A stretch of 64,000 nucleotides of DNA, taken from the NCBI GenBank assembly GCA_947652605.1, contig OX393577.1:21579466-21643465 (forward strand), read 5' to 3'. Position 1 is the stretch's first letter; each line of letters opens with the position of its first letter. The notes below the pieces were generated by a model that was given only the letters and a program-made list of their open reading frames with translations, did no database searches and was not told the origin of the DNA. Shown here piece after piece: positions 45,035 to 57,319 of this stretch. Made by a program: the position numbers and the translations under genes. This stretch comes from Elmis aenea (Eukaryota > Arthropoda > Insecta > Coleoptera > Elmidae).

Positions 45035-48000
45035 CCGGGCTGAAACTGGCAGCGGTTCTAGCAGCGAAACTCATTGAGAGCCAACATAGAGCGCGCATAT
45101 AGTGTTCTATAAAATAACTTATTTCATTAAACACATACTGTATTTTGCCAATTTTTTTGGCCTGTAATGGGTAATTTGAACTCGAAAAAAAATATGCCAA
45201 TGACGTCAGTGGCGTAGGGGCTTAAGCAGCCCCTTGTTTCATTTTATTTAATTATTGAATTAAATTTCTAACTTTTAAACTAATCACTGTATCAAAATGG
45301 TATTTTGGGTTTATATGTAAATTGATTTGGTGAACTTGAAAAAAAATATGCCAATGACGTCACTGGCGTAGGGGCTTTAGCAGCCCCTTGTTTCATTTTA
45401 TTTAATTATAGAATTAAATTTCTTACTTTTAAACTAATCACTGTATGAAAATGGCATTTTTGGTTTATATGTAAATTGATTTGGTGAACTCGAAAAAAAA
45501 TATGCCAATGACGTCACTGGCGTAGAGGCTTTAGCAGTCCCCTGTTTCTGTTTATTTAATTATAGAATTAAATTTCTAACTTTTAAACTAATCACTGTAT
45601 CAAAATTGCATTTTGGGATTATATGTAAATTGATTTGGTAAACTCGAAAAAAAATATGCCAATGACGTCACTGGCGTAGGGGCTTTAGCAGTCCCCTGTT
45701 TCATTTTATTTAATTATAGAATTAAATTTCTAACTTTTAAACTAATCACTGTATCAAAATGGCATTTTGGGATTATATGTAAATTGATTTTTTAAACTCG
45801 AAAAAAAAATATGCCAATGACGTCACTGGCGTAGGGGCTTTAGCAGCCCCTTGTTTCATTTTATTTAATTATAGAATTAAATTTCTAACTTTTAAACTAA
45901 TCACTGTATGAAAATGGCATTTTGGGTTTATATATAAATTGATTTGGTGAACTCGAAAAAAAACATGCCAATGACGTCACTCGCGTAGGGGCTTTAGCAG
46001 TCCCCTGTTTTATTTTATTTAATTATAGAATTAAATTTCTAACGTTAAAACTAATCTGTGTCACTACAGTTTTTTTAATGATAATTAGTACATTTATTTG
46101 GTGAACTTAAAAAAATTATGTCAATAACGTCAGTAGCGTAGTCTCCAGCAGCGCTTTGTTTCATTTTATTTATTAACAGTATTAAATCTTTATATTGAAA
46201 CCAATACTAATATCATCACAATTTTTTGTAGTAATATGAATCTCAAGTTGTATGTATAGAATAGGATACTTTTGAAGCCCCTACGCCACTGACTTTATAA
46301 GCATAGTTTTATGTACATTTGTACATGTATAACATTGAACGTTAAATATTTAATATTATGTTAAAATAAAATGATATAGAACAGGATACTTTTAGAGCCC
46401 CTACGCCACTGACATTATAAGCATAGTTTTTTTTACGTTGCCTACACCTAATACATATTACCACAAAAAAAAATTAAGATCCAACTTAAAAATTAAAAAT
46501 TAAATTTTATAATTAAAGAAAATGAAGCTAGAGGCCCTAAGCCCCTGACGCCATTGAATTTTTTTTTTCGAGTTCATCAAATTATTTACGTGTAAACCTC
46601 TAAAATGCTATTTTGATACAGTTATTAGTTTAAAAGTTAGAAATTTAATTCTATAATTAAATAAAATGAAACAGGGGACTGCTAAGGCCCCTACGCCAGT
46701 GACGTTATTGGCATTTTTTTTTCGAGTTCACCAAATCAATGTACATATAAACCCAAAATACCATTTTCATACAGTGATTAGTTTAAAAGTAAGAAATTTA
46801 ATTCTATAATTAAATAAAATGAAACAGGGGACTGCTAAAGCCCCTACGCCAGTGACGTCATTGACATAGTTTTTTTCGAGTTCACCAAATCAATGTACAT
46901 ATAAACCCAAAATACCATTTTCATACAGTGATTAGTTTAAAAGTTAGAAATTTAATTCTATAATTAAATAAAATGAAACAGAGGACTGCTAAAGTCCCTA
47001 CGCCAGTGACGTCATTATCATATTTTTTTTCGAGTTCACCAAATCAATGTACATATAAACCCAAAATACCATTTTCATACAGTGATTAGTTTAAAAGTTA
47101 GAAATTTAATTCTATAATTAAATAAAATGAAACAGGGGACTGCTAAAGCCCCTACGCCAGTGACGTCATTGGCATATTTTTTTTCGAGTTCACCAAATCA
47201 ATTTACATATAATCCCAAAATGCCATTTTGATACAGTGATTAGTTTAAAAGTTAGAAATTTAATTCTATAATTAAATAAAATGAAACAGGGGACTGCTAA
47301 AGCCCCTACGCCAGTGACGTCATTGACATATTTTTTTTCGAGTTTACCAAATCAATTTACATATAATCCCAAAATGCCATTTTGATACAGTGATTAGTTT
47401 AAAAGTTAGAAATTTAATTCTATAATTAAATAAAATGAAACAGGGGACTGCTAAAGCCCCTACGCCAGTGACGTCATTGGCATATTTTTTTTCGAGTTCA
47501 CCAAATCAATTTACTTATAATCCCAAAATGCCATTTTGATACAGTGATTAGTTTAAAAGTTAGAAATTTAATTCTATAATTAAATAAAATGAAACAGGGG
47601 ACTGCTAAAGCCCCTACGCCAGTGACGTCATTGACATATATTTTTTCGAGTTCACCAAATCAATGTACATATAAACCCAAAATACCATTTTCATACAGTG
47701 ATTAGTTTAAAAGTTAGAAATTTAATTCTATATTTAAATAAAATGAAACAGGGGACTGCTAAAGCCCCTACGCCAGTGACGTCATTGGCATATTTTTTTT
47801 CGAGTTCACCAAATCAATTTACATATAATCTCAAAATGCCATTTTGATACAGTGATTAGTTTAAAAGTTAGAAATTTAATTCTATAATTAAATAAAATGA
47901 AACAAGGGCCTGCTAAAGCCCCTACGCCACTGACGTCATTGGCATATTTTTTTCGAGTTCCTCATATCAAATTGCCCATTACAGACTAAAAAAAGTGACA

Positions 48001-48111
48001 AAATACAGTATGTGGTTAATGAAATAAGTTATTTTATAGAACATTATATGCGCGCTTTATGTTGGCTCTCAATGAGTTTCGCTGCTAGAACCGCTGCCAG
48101 TTTCAGCCCGG
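45035..48111. mobile_element. 3.1-kb foldback element with 11-bp duplication and tandem-repeat arms
   Basis: Ends CCGGGCTGAAACTGGCAGCG and complement at 48092-48111. TTAAGAGGCTA is exactly duplicated at 45024-45034 and 48112-48122. Each arm starts with ~150 bp of unique inverted sequence and then tandem units of ~154 bp: about 6 in the left arm, about 9 inverted in the right. A degenerate centre (46080-46560) separates them. Units carry TGACGTCA next to CACTGGCGTAGGGGC. No coding sequence. A long duplication of 11 bp fits Mutator-like mobilisation (9-11 bp), which is inference. Confidence 0.92.
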
Positions 48112-48423
48112 TTAAGAGGCTAATAAGTAACATTCTAAACCAGTTCAAGACTCGTTTCTGCATCGTTAGCAATCTTTATATACAGGGTGTTTCAGACCAC
48201 ACGTACCAGCACTTTTATTCGAAAATGCGAAGTCTGACAAAGATGGGGAAAAAAAATTATAACAAAAGTGCATATGCAGAATTGACTGACGCTATAGCGG
48301 TTTTCGTGATTAAACCGGAAGTTGTCAAATCCGGAAGTAACTTTAAAAACTGAAATAGGATTATCCGTTTTTTTTTGCATAATTAGAAAAATATTTGATA
48401 AATAATAGTTATTTATGTATCAA

Positions 48424-48524
48424 GGCCAAAAAGTGCAACTTTTTCGGCCACGTATGGTTTGCTGGCTGAGACGTAGTCGAGGCCAGCAAACAGGCAAGGC
48501 CGAAAAAGTACGTTTTGGCCGAGG
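48424..48524. repeat. Inverted repeat (hairpin) rich in GGCCGAAAAAGT words
   Basis: GGCCAAAAAGTGCAACTTTT...CGGCC at the left pairs with GGCCGAAAAAGTACGTTTTG...GGCC at the right, and TTTGCTGGC pairs with GCCAGCAAA. About 100 bp. Probably a tiny MITE, but no duplication is identified. Confidence 0.7.
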
Positions 48525-48638
48525 TGCATATTACATTTTTTGTGCGATAGAATGAAAAACAATTTAAATTTTTAGTATTTTTGAAAAATATAGGTTAGAA
48601 ACTACGTGACATTCTGTCACTGACAGATGACGGCGTAT

Positions 48639-48765
48639 GTACTGCATTACCGGCCCTATCCTTAGTAACGGCCGTAAAAGTTACTTTTTCGGCCGTTGCC
48701 AAGGGTAACGGCCTGAAAAGTAACTTTTACGCCCGTTGCTAAGGATAGGGCCGGTAATGCAGTAC
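48639..48765. repeat. 127-bp near-perfect hairpin
   Basis: GTACTGCATTACCGGCCCTA at 48639 mirrors TAGGGCCGGTAATGCAGTAC ending 48765. Arms of ~55 bp pair with few mismatches around a centre near 48700. GC-rich against its surroundings. It shares the GGCCG/AAAAGT words of the hairpin at 48424. Confidence 0.88.
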
Positions 48766-48778
48766 TTTAAAAAATATA

Positions 48779-48955
48779 CAGGGTGTTCCATTTGAAATAA
48801 CATACTTTGGGTAATTTCCGGCAAAACCGGAAGTGAAACAATAGTGCGTACATATGTTCAAATAATCGGGTTTCTTACACATATGGTATGTTTAAGATTT
48901 CATTTAAATAAATACAAAACTAAAGAAAAAATGGGGTGTCCAGAACTCAGTTAGT
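48779..48955. mobile_element. Partial MITE related to the arms of 61017-62029
   Basis: CAGGGTGTTCCATTTGAAAT, the TTTCCGGCAAAACCGGAAGT palindrome, and AAAACTAAAGAAAAAATGGG appear in the same order as at 61850-62005. TA precedes at 48777-48778. Confidence 0.78.
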
Positions 48956-49276
48956 ACATGCGATTAGGATTTTAAATGTTGTTATATTTTAGTCCAATGG
49001 ATTACAAACTATACTGATCATCAAAAAACTTTGTAAGTAAAAAGTTTTTATTTATCAAATATCTTCCTAATTATGCAATAAAAACTGTATGGTTCTATTT
49101 AAGTTTTTAAAGTTTTTTCCGGATTTGACCACTTTCGGTTTAATTACGAAAACCGCTATAGCGTCAGTCAATTCTGCATATTATGCACTTTTGTTATAAA
49201 AAAAAAATTCCCATCTTTGTCAGACTTCGCATTTTCGAATAAAATTGCTGGTACGGGTCGTTTGAAACAGCCTGTA

Positions 49277-51419
49277 TAAACAATATAAATAATTTTTAAA
49301 GAAGCCTATTTTTATTATGAATCATTTAAATTATTTAAGCATTTATCAGTTATACAATTTAACCTACAGCACCATACCTGTTTTCATTATAAACTCCAAA
49401 TTTAGCTTTTATGAAATAAGTACTTGAAAATAAATCACTCCAGTTTGTTATTTGTTATAAAAACTGCGGCAATTTTGGTTATATTACAGACAAAGCTTTA
49501 TTAATTTATGCATATAACCCGGAAAAAGAGTACCTATTGCGTATGATCAATCCACAATTCTTTAAATCAAACCCAATACATTGTCACATATTTTACTAAA
49601 ATGTACTATTTGAAATTAGCCAATTATGGGAAATTGTTGGGGGAGTAGTTTGGATTGTGTAATAAAAACACATTCTGTCATTTCTGTCGTCGCCATACTT
49701 GGAGCTTATCCCTTTATCATTATTACTAGTATTTTATGGCAACTGAAAAAGAACGATTAAGATTCTAGATAAATACTTTTATAACGATCCTTAAAGATTA
49801 AGAGAGTAATTTTTTACATATCCCCTTATCATAGTTTATAAGTTTAATAAGAGTAATAAAATTTTTTGTAAGGCATAAAATTTTTTCGCTTCTAGCATGC
49901 TTAAAGTTAATAAATTATTGGTGAAGTAATGAGTAAGAGCAAAAACTTGTACAAGAACACTCGACATCAGGAAATATTTGAAAGAAACTTCTTTATGGAC
50001 TTAAAGATATGAGTCGTAAGTTATACAGTTAAGATATGAAGATAGAACGATAAATGAGTGTTGCAATTGTACCCAACGAACCGAAATAATGGGTTTAGAT
50101 CGTGTTTGAAAACATATCGTGCCATTTGAAATGCTTAGCTACCACATCGGATTTTTTATAAGACATTTTCTATGTGAACGCTTTTAAAAGTACATTAAAA
50201 TACTTAGTAATTAATTAAGTGGGTATTGTCTTCAGGTGTTACGGGTTACCGCACGGGGTACAAAATATTTAGCAAAAATCTGATGGAGGTCTATTGAGCT
50301 AGATTGCATGACATTCATTTAAAAAAAAGGTAGTTATTAATCATTACTTCGTATAACAAATTACAGTATCTCGTGGTACTACCTGGCTAAACCGTTTTTT
50401 CGCCGTATGATAATTGATGTGCATAATACAATGTGGTCAAGATAACTTAATATACAATTTGCATAATTTTATGAATGTAATTTGTTACTAGATCCTTAAC
50501 GATATCATCGTTCATCCGTCAGTATATAATTAAATAGCCTTAAACTAAAGCAACCGTGGTAGATACTCCATTGTCTCTATTACATTTATTATTTTAATTG
50601 CCATGTTTATCATGAGCTCCGTTTTGAGGCAAGATTATGGCGTTAGTGCATAAACGACAAAACATATATTAGTCTGTATCACATAACTGAATTTACGGAA
50701 AATAATCAGGTACCGCCCTTTACAACTATAAATATATTGCTTTAAAAAAACTATTCTTATATTAGGAAATTACCCTTGAAGCAAGTAAATTTAAGTGATA
50801 CAGAAACAAACTACGACAAATTTAAAAACGACTCGTTTCTTTGTTCACAAGTTACGTTTTTAATTCAGTATTATAAATTTCATTAATGTCTAATCCTTCA
50901 TTTTGAATGTGTTAATACAGACATATAAGCAAGTGGTAATGGTTTTAATATTTTTCCTTCACAGCTTTATGCCTTATTTTATGACTTGACGTATTTATGT
51001 TTTCCTTCCGTTGAATAAAGGTTTTAATTATTCTTGCATCGTTAACTTCCGATACAGTACCATGTTTTAGTTATTATTATTACATTGATAATTATTTTTG
51101 CTCTTTGGGGCGGCGTTTTAATTAATACTTAATTTAATAACCAATCTTCCATTCTGTTACTTCCGACATTTTTGAATGACAATAAGTAGAATTTATGGAG
51201 GTATGCGGTTGCGGATATTCGCAAAAAACATCTGGATATATTTTCTTTTGTAGGTACATAAAGTAAATAACGTTTATTATGTACTTTTTAACCTTCGTTT
51301 ATTCAGAGTAGTAGGTACCATGTTACAAAAGTTTTTAATATGAATCTACAAGATTTCTTTGCAATTTATTGTAGACTTTTAAAAACTTTTTATTAATGTT
51401 TCTTAAACATTCATACAGC
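49277..51419. other. 2.1 kb AT-rich DNA, no gene recognised
   Basis: No transposon signature. At 50222 a decent acceptor (GTATTGTCTTCAG) opens a short frame, VTGYRTGYKIFSKNLMEVY, to a stop at 50290; too short to call. Confidence 0.45.
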
Positions 51420-52740
51420 TGGCTACCGTCTTCCGCATCCTAAACGCCATTTCTTCTTATCCTTCCAGTCATTATCCGTTAAGTTTCTTTTGTCCATTGC
51501 TATTTTTACCCCATACATCTCCTTTTCGGTCTTTTCCTTTTTCTTCTTCTAGGTGGAATCCACGTCAGTTTGATGTGGGATATGTGCAGGCATTCTGTTT
51601 GGTTGACCGTACTAAATCAGTTGTTATTCTTTAATTATAGCGGTCAGGCTCTTTGCTGCATTTACCCTTTTTCGCATGACCTCGTTTTTTACTGTATCCA
51701 TAGACGTTAGTTGACAAGATCTTGTCCAGAGGTTCATTCCATTGCTCTACTCTTTTCTCTAAATATTTAGACATGGTCCACAACTTAAGGGCAGTTCACA
51801 CGGTAGCACTAGGTGCCGTGGTATCAAATGTCGTCGTCTGAACAGCCAGATGTCGCGATGCCACGATGTCATCATGCTAGTGCCGCGATGTCGCGACACC
51901 GATATTGACAGTGCGGTATTTGACGTAAACCTACCATACTTTTACATTTTGACATAACAGACAAATAACATACAATTTTTTGTCATCGATTTCCAAATTA
52001 ACATGTCGTCAATAAATGTTCTAACGATTATCAACAATATCCTTGTTTATGGGACAAATCTATTTCCGAATATAGCGATTTCAAAATAATTAGTTGCTGC
52101 AGTTACAAGAGCGGCCATTTTTATTTTGATGTCGCGACGCTCAAATATATCATTTTATGTGTGAACCTGAACACCCAGTGCCGCGACACAGAATGTCAAG
52201 CGATGTCGTGACATTTAATGTCGCGACGCTACACGCTAGTGTCACCGTATGAATTACCTTTTAGCTCTGTTAATAGCTCAGCTTTGTACTAAAGATTTGA
52301 ATATATGGTTTGGGTTTTTAAGAAGATACTTTTGCTGCATAATACTGAATCTAATTGTCAAGTTATTCCTCTTTCTTTTCCCAATTCATTTAACATGTTT
52401 TTGGTATCCATTCTATCTAAAATGAAGGTTATCCTAGATATCAGTATTCATCGACAATTTTTATCCTTCCTTTCAAGGTTATACCGTCTTTACCATTATT
52501 TCCAATTACCTTATATTATATATATTTTTTCAACATTGATATCCAAAAATCACTTGTCAATTTCTTCTATTAATCTTTTTATCAAGTATCCAGCATCCTG
52601 CTCGTCTTTTGTCAAAATTGGTAGATCGTCGGTGAACAGAAGTGAGTATACATATATGTTCTTTGCCAACTGTAATTACCTTAGCGTTGCATTTTTTTGA
52701 CCGTGAGTTAAGAGCCGTATTTAAGTAGAAATAAGACAAT
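51420..52740 (-). pseudogene. RTE-like LINE, RT core to C-terminus, interrupted by a MITE
   Basis: Minus strand, right part: FTDDLPILTKDEQDAGYL (the xADD catalytic box with Thr for Ala), IKRLIEEIDK, FLDINVEK, then IKIVDEYRYLG and MDTKNMLNELGKE to ~52300. Left part (51787 to 51420): TVKNEVMRKRVNAAKSLT, then YGQPNRMPAHIPHQTDVDST (WYGHVxRMPxxRLPxxxxxW in relatives) and RRRKRKRPKRRCMG (RRKRGRPxxxW). Numerous stops and frameshifts show it is old. The Harbinger-like element at 51788-52260 splits it. Confidence 0.82.
51788..52260. mobile_element. Harbinger-like MITE, TTA duplication
   Basis: Left end AGGGCAGTTCACACGGTAGC; right end, complemented, AAGGTAATTCATACGGTGAC. TTA is present at 51785-51787 and 52261-52263, the 3-bp duplication typical of PIF/Harbinger. 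Inside, the palindromic word TGTCGCGACA and variants occur about ten times. No coding sequence. Confidence 0.82.
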
Positions 52741-54017
52741 TCAACATTGATGTTAAAATAAGGATCAGAAAGGATTGCCAGAATTTTGTTTTAAATTGCC
52801 TTTGGCCAACGTAAACCGGAAAAAGCATACACTTTTTTTTTGTGATTTACCTAATTTTATACCAAAATTATACCAAATTAGTATTCGAAGTATTTTCCAT
52901 TGCTTAAGTATTTGAAAACATTCTACTTTAAGCATATGGATTCACAGCAAAAAGTAACAGCAAGTGTGCTTTAATGTATGGATAATATCGTTATAATTTT
53001 TATATTCCAAAGTTGTAGGTGGCGTCACTTTGCACCTTAATATTTTAATTATGTTATTATATCTAGCAACTTGTTTCGAATCTGTAGGGAAAGTGACAAT
53101 GCTTAGGTGTAGTTTAAATTTGCAAAAGCTTCTTGTGCCACAGCCGAGTAATTTTCTGCATAAATTGAAGGTTAACCTATGCCGCTTTTAGTTGAGGGAG
53201 TGGAAGTCCTTAGATGGATTGATGAAACAAGCAGGTGATAGTTCTCCTGACGCTTAGACTTTGTAATGAGACAGGTGGTGGTCATGTTAATTGAGCGCGA
53301 GGTGACCACACTTTATAAGGAAGTGCACATTGCTGGACAGATGACTGGACCGGACACCCCCACCGGCTTAATATTACAATTTTATTTAATAAATATTATA
53401 ATGCGAATATAATTTATATTCGCTTTATTGCATTTACCATGTATGATAAATTAATAAAGTTGTAAAATATCAAGATTTACAAGATACAGCACGTAATTGA
53501 TAGTTTTCTGTAATATACGAGGGTCCAGGTGAATTTATTTAGAATAAAATAAAAATTACTAGGTAGTGAAAATCAAAATTTGCATTTTGTAGAGAAATAT
53601 ACTACAAAGTTATTTACAAAATGCTTATGAACTGTGTGTCCATTGTAATGGACACCAGGTCTGAAGAGGTTAATGGAAGCAGTTCATAGTGTGATTGTGT
53701 TGGCAATTTAAATTCTTTATTTTCTGATGGCTCTGTTTGTCCTATAGAGCGAATTGGATTTTTTGCCATTTCACCATTGTACGATTATGAATTCCGATGC
53801 AGTATTAGACGAGGGTGTAAAATTGTGGACTCAATTTCCTTTATTTTCATCATAGAAAAGGACATTTCTTAAAATAATTTCGCTTAAGAAGATTTGACCA
53901 TTGTTTTACGTTGTGCAACATCCTTCCAGATTTTTTTTATTTTTTAAAATCTTCGACTTTTTTACTTCATCCTATGAGCCAGACATAATACAAGGAAGTT
54001 TTTTTTTTTACTACATA
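52741..54017. other. AT-rich DNA, no gene called
   Basis: A 50-codon plus frame at ~53262-53420 includes VVVMLIEREVTTLYKEVHIA and GQMTGPDTPTGL in a GC-richer patch; no motif recognised, not called. Confidence 0.45.
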
Positions 54018-54025
54018 CTAATAAT

Positions 54026-54727
54026 TAGGTCTACCATAATTTCCTAAAGTCAAACCGGGACACTACAACCTTTTTTTTTAATCATAAGAGATATGGAAAA
54101 AAAGTGGGTGGGAGACAATATGTGCCGCAGGCGTTTTTTTTTAATTTGAAAACTTCAAATGTATTTTAATGCAAAGTTAGAGTACTTTACCATCATCCAA
54201 AATTACAGATTTATGGCAGAATCTCTTCTGATTTTTTTTTATCAGATTGCGCCCACCTTCTACAAAATTATTCGTAATAAAGGTAAAAACTTTCACTAAT
54301 AATTTCTATTTAGGTAGATACAGGAATTATATACCTATATTATCATATAATTTATTTTATTGTTGCTTGTTCAAATAGCTTAAAAGTTTATAAACAAAAA
54401 GCGTAGGTACATTACCAGAAATATCTTAAATGGCATGCGTACAGCATACACATTAATATTTTCCCACGAAAACGCGTATGTCCGCCCCAAAAGCTTGAAA
54501 TTGGCAACCCTATAACACCCGCGCAAAGACGTTTCACAACAAAATGATTAACACGTTTTTCTTAGCTCCTCGCGCTTTTTTGTTACCCGCGCGGACAGAT
54601 TTCACACAAAAATCGGTATGGTTTTTTTTTTCTTCCAAAAACCGGGACAAACGCGAAACCGACCAGGACCCGGATCATACTCTAAACCGGGACTGTCCCG
54701 GCCAAACCGGGACGTATGGTAGGTCTA
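54026..54727. mobile_element. hAT-like non-autonomous element, 702 bp, perfect 8-bp duplication
   Basis: Starts TAGGTCTACCATA and ends TATGGTAGGTCTA. CTAATAAT is exactly duplicated at 54018-54025 and 54728-54735. Subterminal AAACCGGGACA words occur near both ends, a hAT-like feature also seen (as CCCGGGA) at 27727-28555. Open frames inside are low-complexity. Confidence 0.92.
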
Positions 54728-54735
54728 CTAATAAT

Positions 54736-57317
54736 ACAAAGTTTTAAATATAATACAAGTAGATTTTCAGTCGCTAATACACTAACCTAATATTTAAACT
54801 AATTAGTTTGCAAAACGCCCACTTTTTACTTTCGTTTTTGTTATTTAGTCGCACAAATGAATAAAACGAGTTGCACAGGAATTTATGAACCTGCGCGCAC
54901 TGCTGCTGTTTAATCGCATTTCGGTGAAACATTCTATTACCAATTACCAGTTTTCTGTAAATCTCTTTACCTACTGCTTATTATAATTAGCGGATATACT
55001 TAGTGTCCCGTTAGTTTCCAAAGAGGTAATGGGATTTCGGTGAATGATTCTATTAACCATACTTCTGTAAATTCTTTTTCTACTTATTATAATTAGCTTC
55101 GGTACTCGTTTGTTTAAACAATTCAATTTTAATTTTTTTTAAATTTTCTCTAAGAAACAGTTGTGTACGAAATGTCTAATTAAACAGTGGTGTCAAAATT
55201 TGCAGTTTAACGTTCATCCTTGTTAATCAAAAATTAAAGACAGAAAATCGCATGTTCCTAACAGAATCCGCTGTTGACAATTCTTGTTTTCTCCTGTTCG
55301 TGGTATGACATTCCTCGTTTTCTCCCAAACTGCCTATATTTGTATGTGGAATTACTCTGGAAAAAACTGGTATTTTTCTAAACTGATTACACTCTGATGT
55401 AGTACAGCAAAATATCTATGAGATGGCATCAATATCTGAAAATCGATAAAAATTGACATTCCTTGTTTTCTCCCAACACCCTTTATATGATTTTTATTAA
55501 AACCCATAGTCTTTGTCTTTTTATATTGTATGTATGTATATAAGTTTTCTCGCATCAAAAAATTCAAAAACGCATATTTTTCAATTTTCTTAAAATTACC
55601 TTATTCTTTACTTTGGCAACACTGCACTACTTCAAGCATGTGAAATTCGGATCCGGAGGATTATTCTGTTGTAGAAACTCAGTTTAAGATGCACATTGTT
55701 AAGTTGCATAAAATCCATATAAAACTATAGGAAACCAGTCTACCGCGATATACATATTTCAATTTTTCTCAAAGGAATTGGGAATGTTAACCAAACTAAA
55801 AAAGTAAGTGAAGAATCTTAGGTACATTTTGATTCTAAACAATTTTCAATTTACATTTTTGTCGTTAATAACGAGGGGAGCCAATATTTGTAACTACTCG
55901 TATTTAATATGGTAGAGTCTAGAGTCCTATGTACGATAGTCTCAGTCAATTACAAGTAGGTACAAATTATCGTGTGATATATTATTTTTGTAGTTACCAT
56001 TAATCGATTATTATAAGAGCTAATTTGTCGATAGCAATGACCAGTCGCGTGTTTGCAATATGCACGTTGCCTTGTCGTATGTTACGGATTTTTTCACTGA
56101 TAAACATTCAAGAGAGAAAAAGGGAAAGCATTATTGCTGCGTGTTTGTGTAAAATATGAGGTACAACCAGCCCGCTATGCATTTTACTACCACACACTAT
56201 ATGCGTTTTTTTTGTCAAGTATGCCGTGAACGCAAGCTTCACATTTTTAATCAGTTAAAATAGTTTATAAAGTGCTTTATTGTGTTGGCTTACTAATAAT
56301 TTATGCGTGAAAAACGCAGTTCTTGCCTTTTACCTATATTAAGAAATATCTAATCCCGCGAAGTGAAGTAATTTATGCTTATTGCAGGCTGTACATGAAG
56401 TACCAATTCTAAATATTTTCATGCCGGTATTGCGGTACTGCGATTTAAATATGCTTAGCATAATTTCCAAATTAGGCGACATTTTTATAATAATAAAGTG
56501 ACTTAGACATTCTTAAAATTGCTATTTTAAAAATTTTAAGTTCCAACGGTCCCACGTCAATACACTTTAAAAATGGGATAGTAATCTAAGAGACACAATA
56601 TGTACTGCAATGAGTGCAATACAGTATACAGTTGAAAGAATCTTGCATGCAGTTGTTTGTTAGGCACCGCATGTCACATACTGTTTAACAATGCTAATGA
56701 CGAACTTTTCCATAATTTAAAGTGTAATAACGTTTTTGTTGGCAATTGTGTTTGCACGATAGGTTTCATGAAAAATACTTTCGTTTTTAAAGTGTATCAT
56801 TACGTCAAGCACATAGTTTTTATCAGCACGGTTTTTCTTTAAAAAAAAAGGCATATCCGTAACGCGTATTGTAGGGTAGACCAAATTGCGTTAAGCTCGA
56901 AAGTTTGAGTGACGGGCGTTTTAATGCAACTGAAAAAAAAACTGTGTAATATGGTAGTTACGAAATAATTTACATTTTTAATGAGTCAGTAAATAAAGCA
57001 CCTAAACTGTATTTTTCCTAAATACTTTTTATCTTTTTAATCGGATCTTTTTGTATCTTTCGGCGACGAGGTATGTTTTTTGTTGTTCTTGATTAGGTTT
57101 CTTCATTTTTTTTAAATCGTTGACTAACAAAGGCACATCTCTCAAGCCGACTCCCCCTTCTTCTAGTCTCTGTCTCACTTCGTTTTTACGCTATATTCTT
57201 GGTCTTCCTCCTCTATTTTTCCTTTAATATTTATTTTCCACTAATTTTTACGTACCTATTTTCTGGCGTGCAGTATAATGTCTTAGTCATAAGTTGTTTG
57301 ATTTTATCTTTTCTTTA
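54736..57317. other. 2.6 kb AT-rich DNA with one possible hAT coding scrap
   Basis: At 56660-56740 (plus) the frame LGTACHILFNNANDELFHNL resembles the 'CxAHILHN' block of hAT-type transposases, but the surroundings do not confirm it. Near 55280-55480 the words TTGACATTCCTTGTTTTCTC repeat three times. Nothing else. Confidence 0.4.
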
Positions 57318-57319
57318 TA

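Larger units (their letters stand above)
48183..49274. mobile_element. Foldback MITE, 1.09 kb, with other hairpins nested inside
   Basis: Ends CAGGGTGTTTCAGACCACAC and complement (one or two changes) at 49255-49274; TA at 48181-48182 and 49275-49276. Arms of ~230 bp pair (TCTGACAAAGATGGG, GCTATAGCGGTTTTCGT). The middle holds two hairpins and a partial MITE, listed separately. An apparent 113-residue plus frame is arm sequence. Confidence 0.92.

Noticed and set aside
54544..54747. 67-codon plus frame at the right end of the 54026-54727 element
   Set aside because: It consists of hAT subterminal CCGGGAC words and crosses the element boundary.
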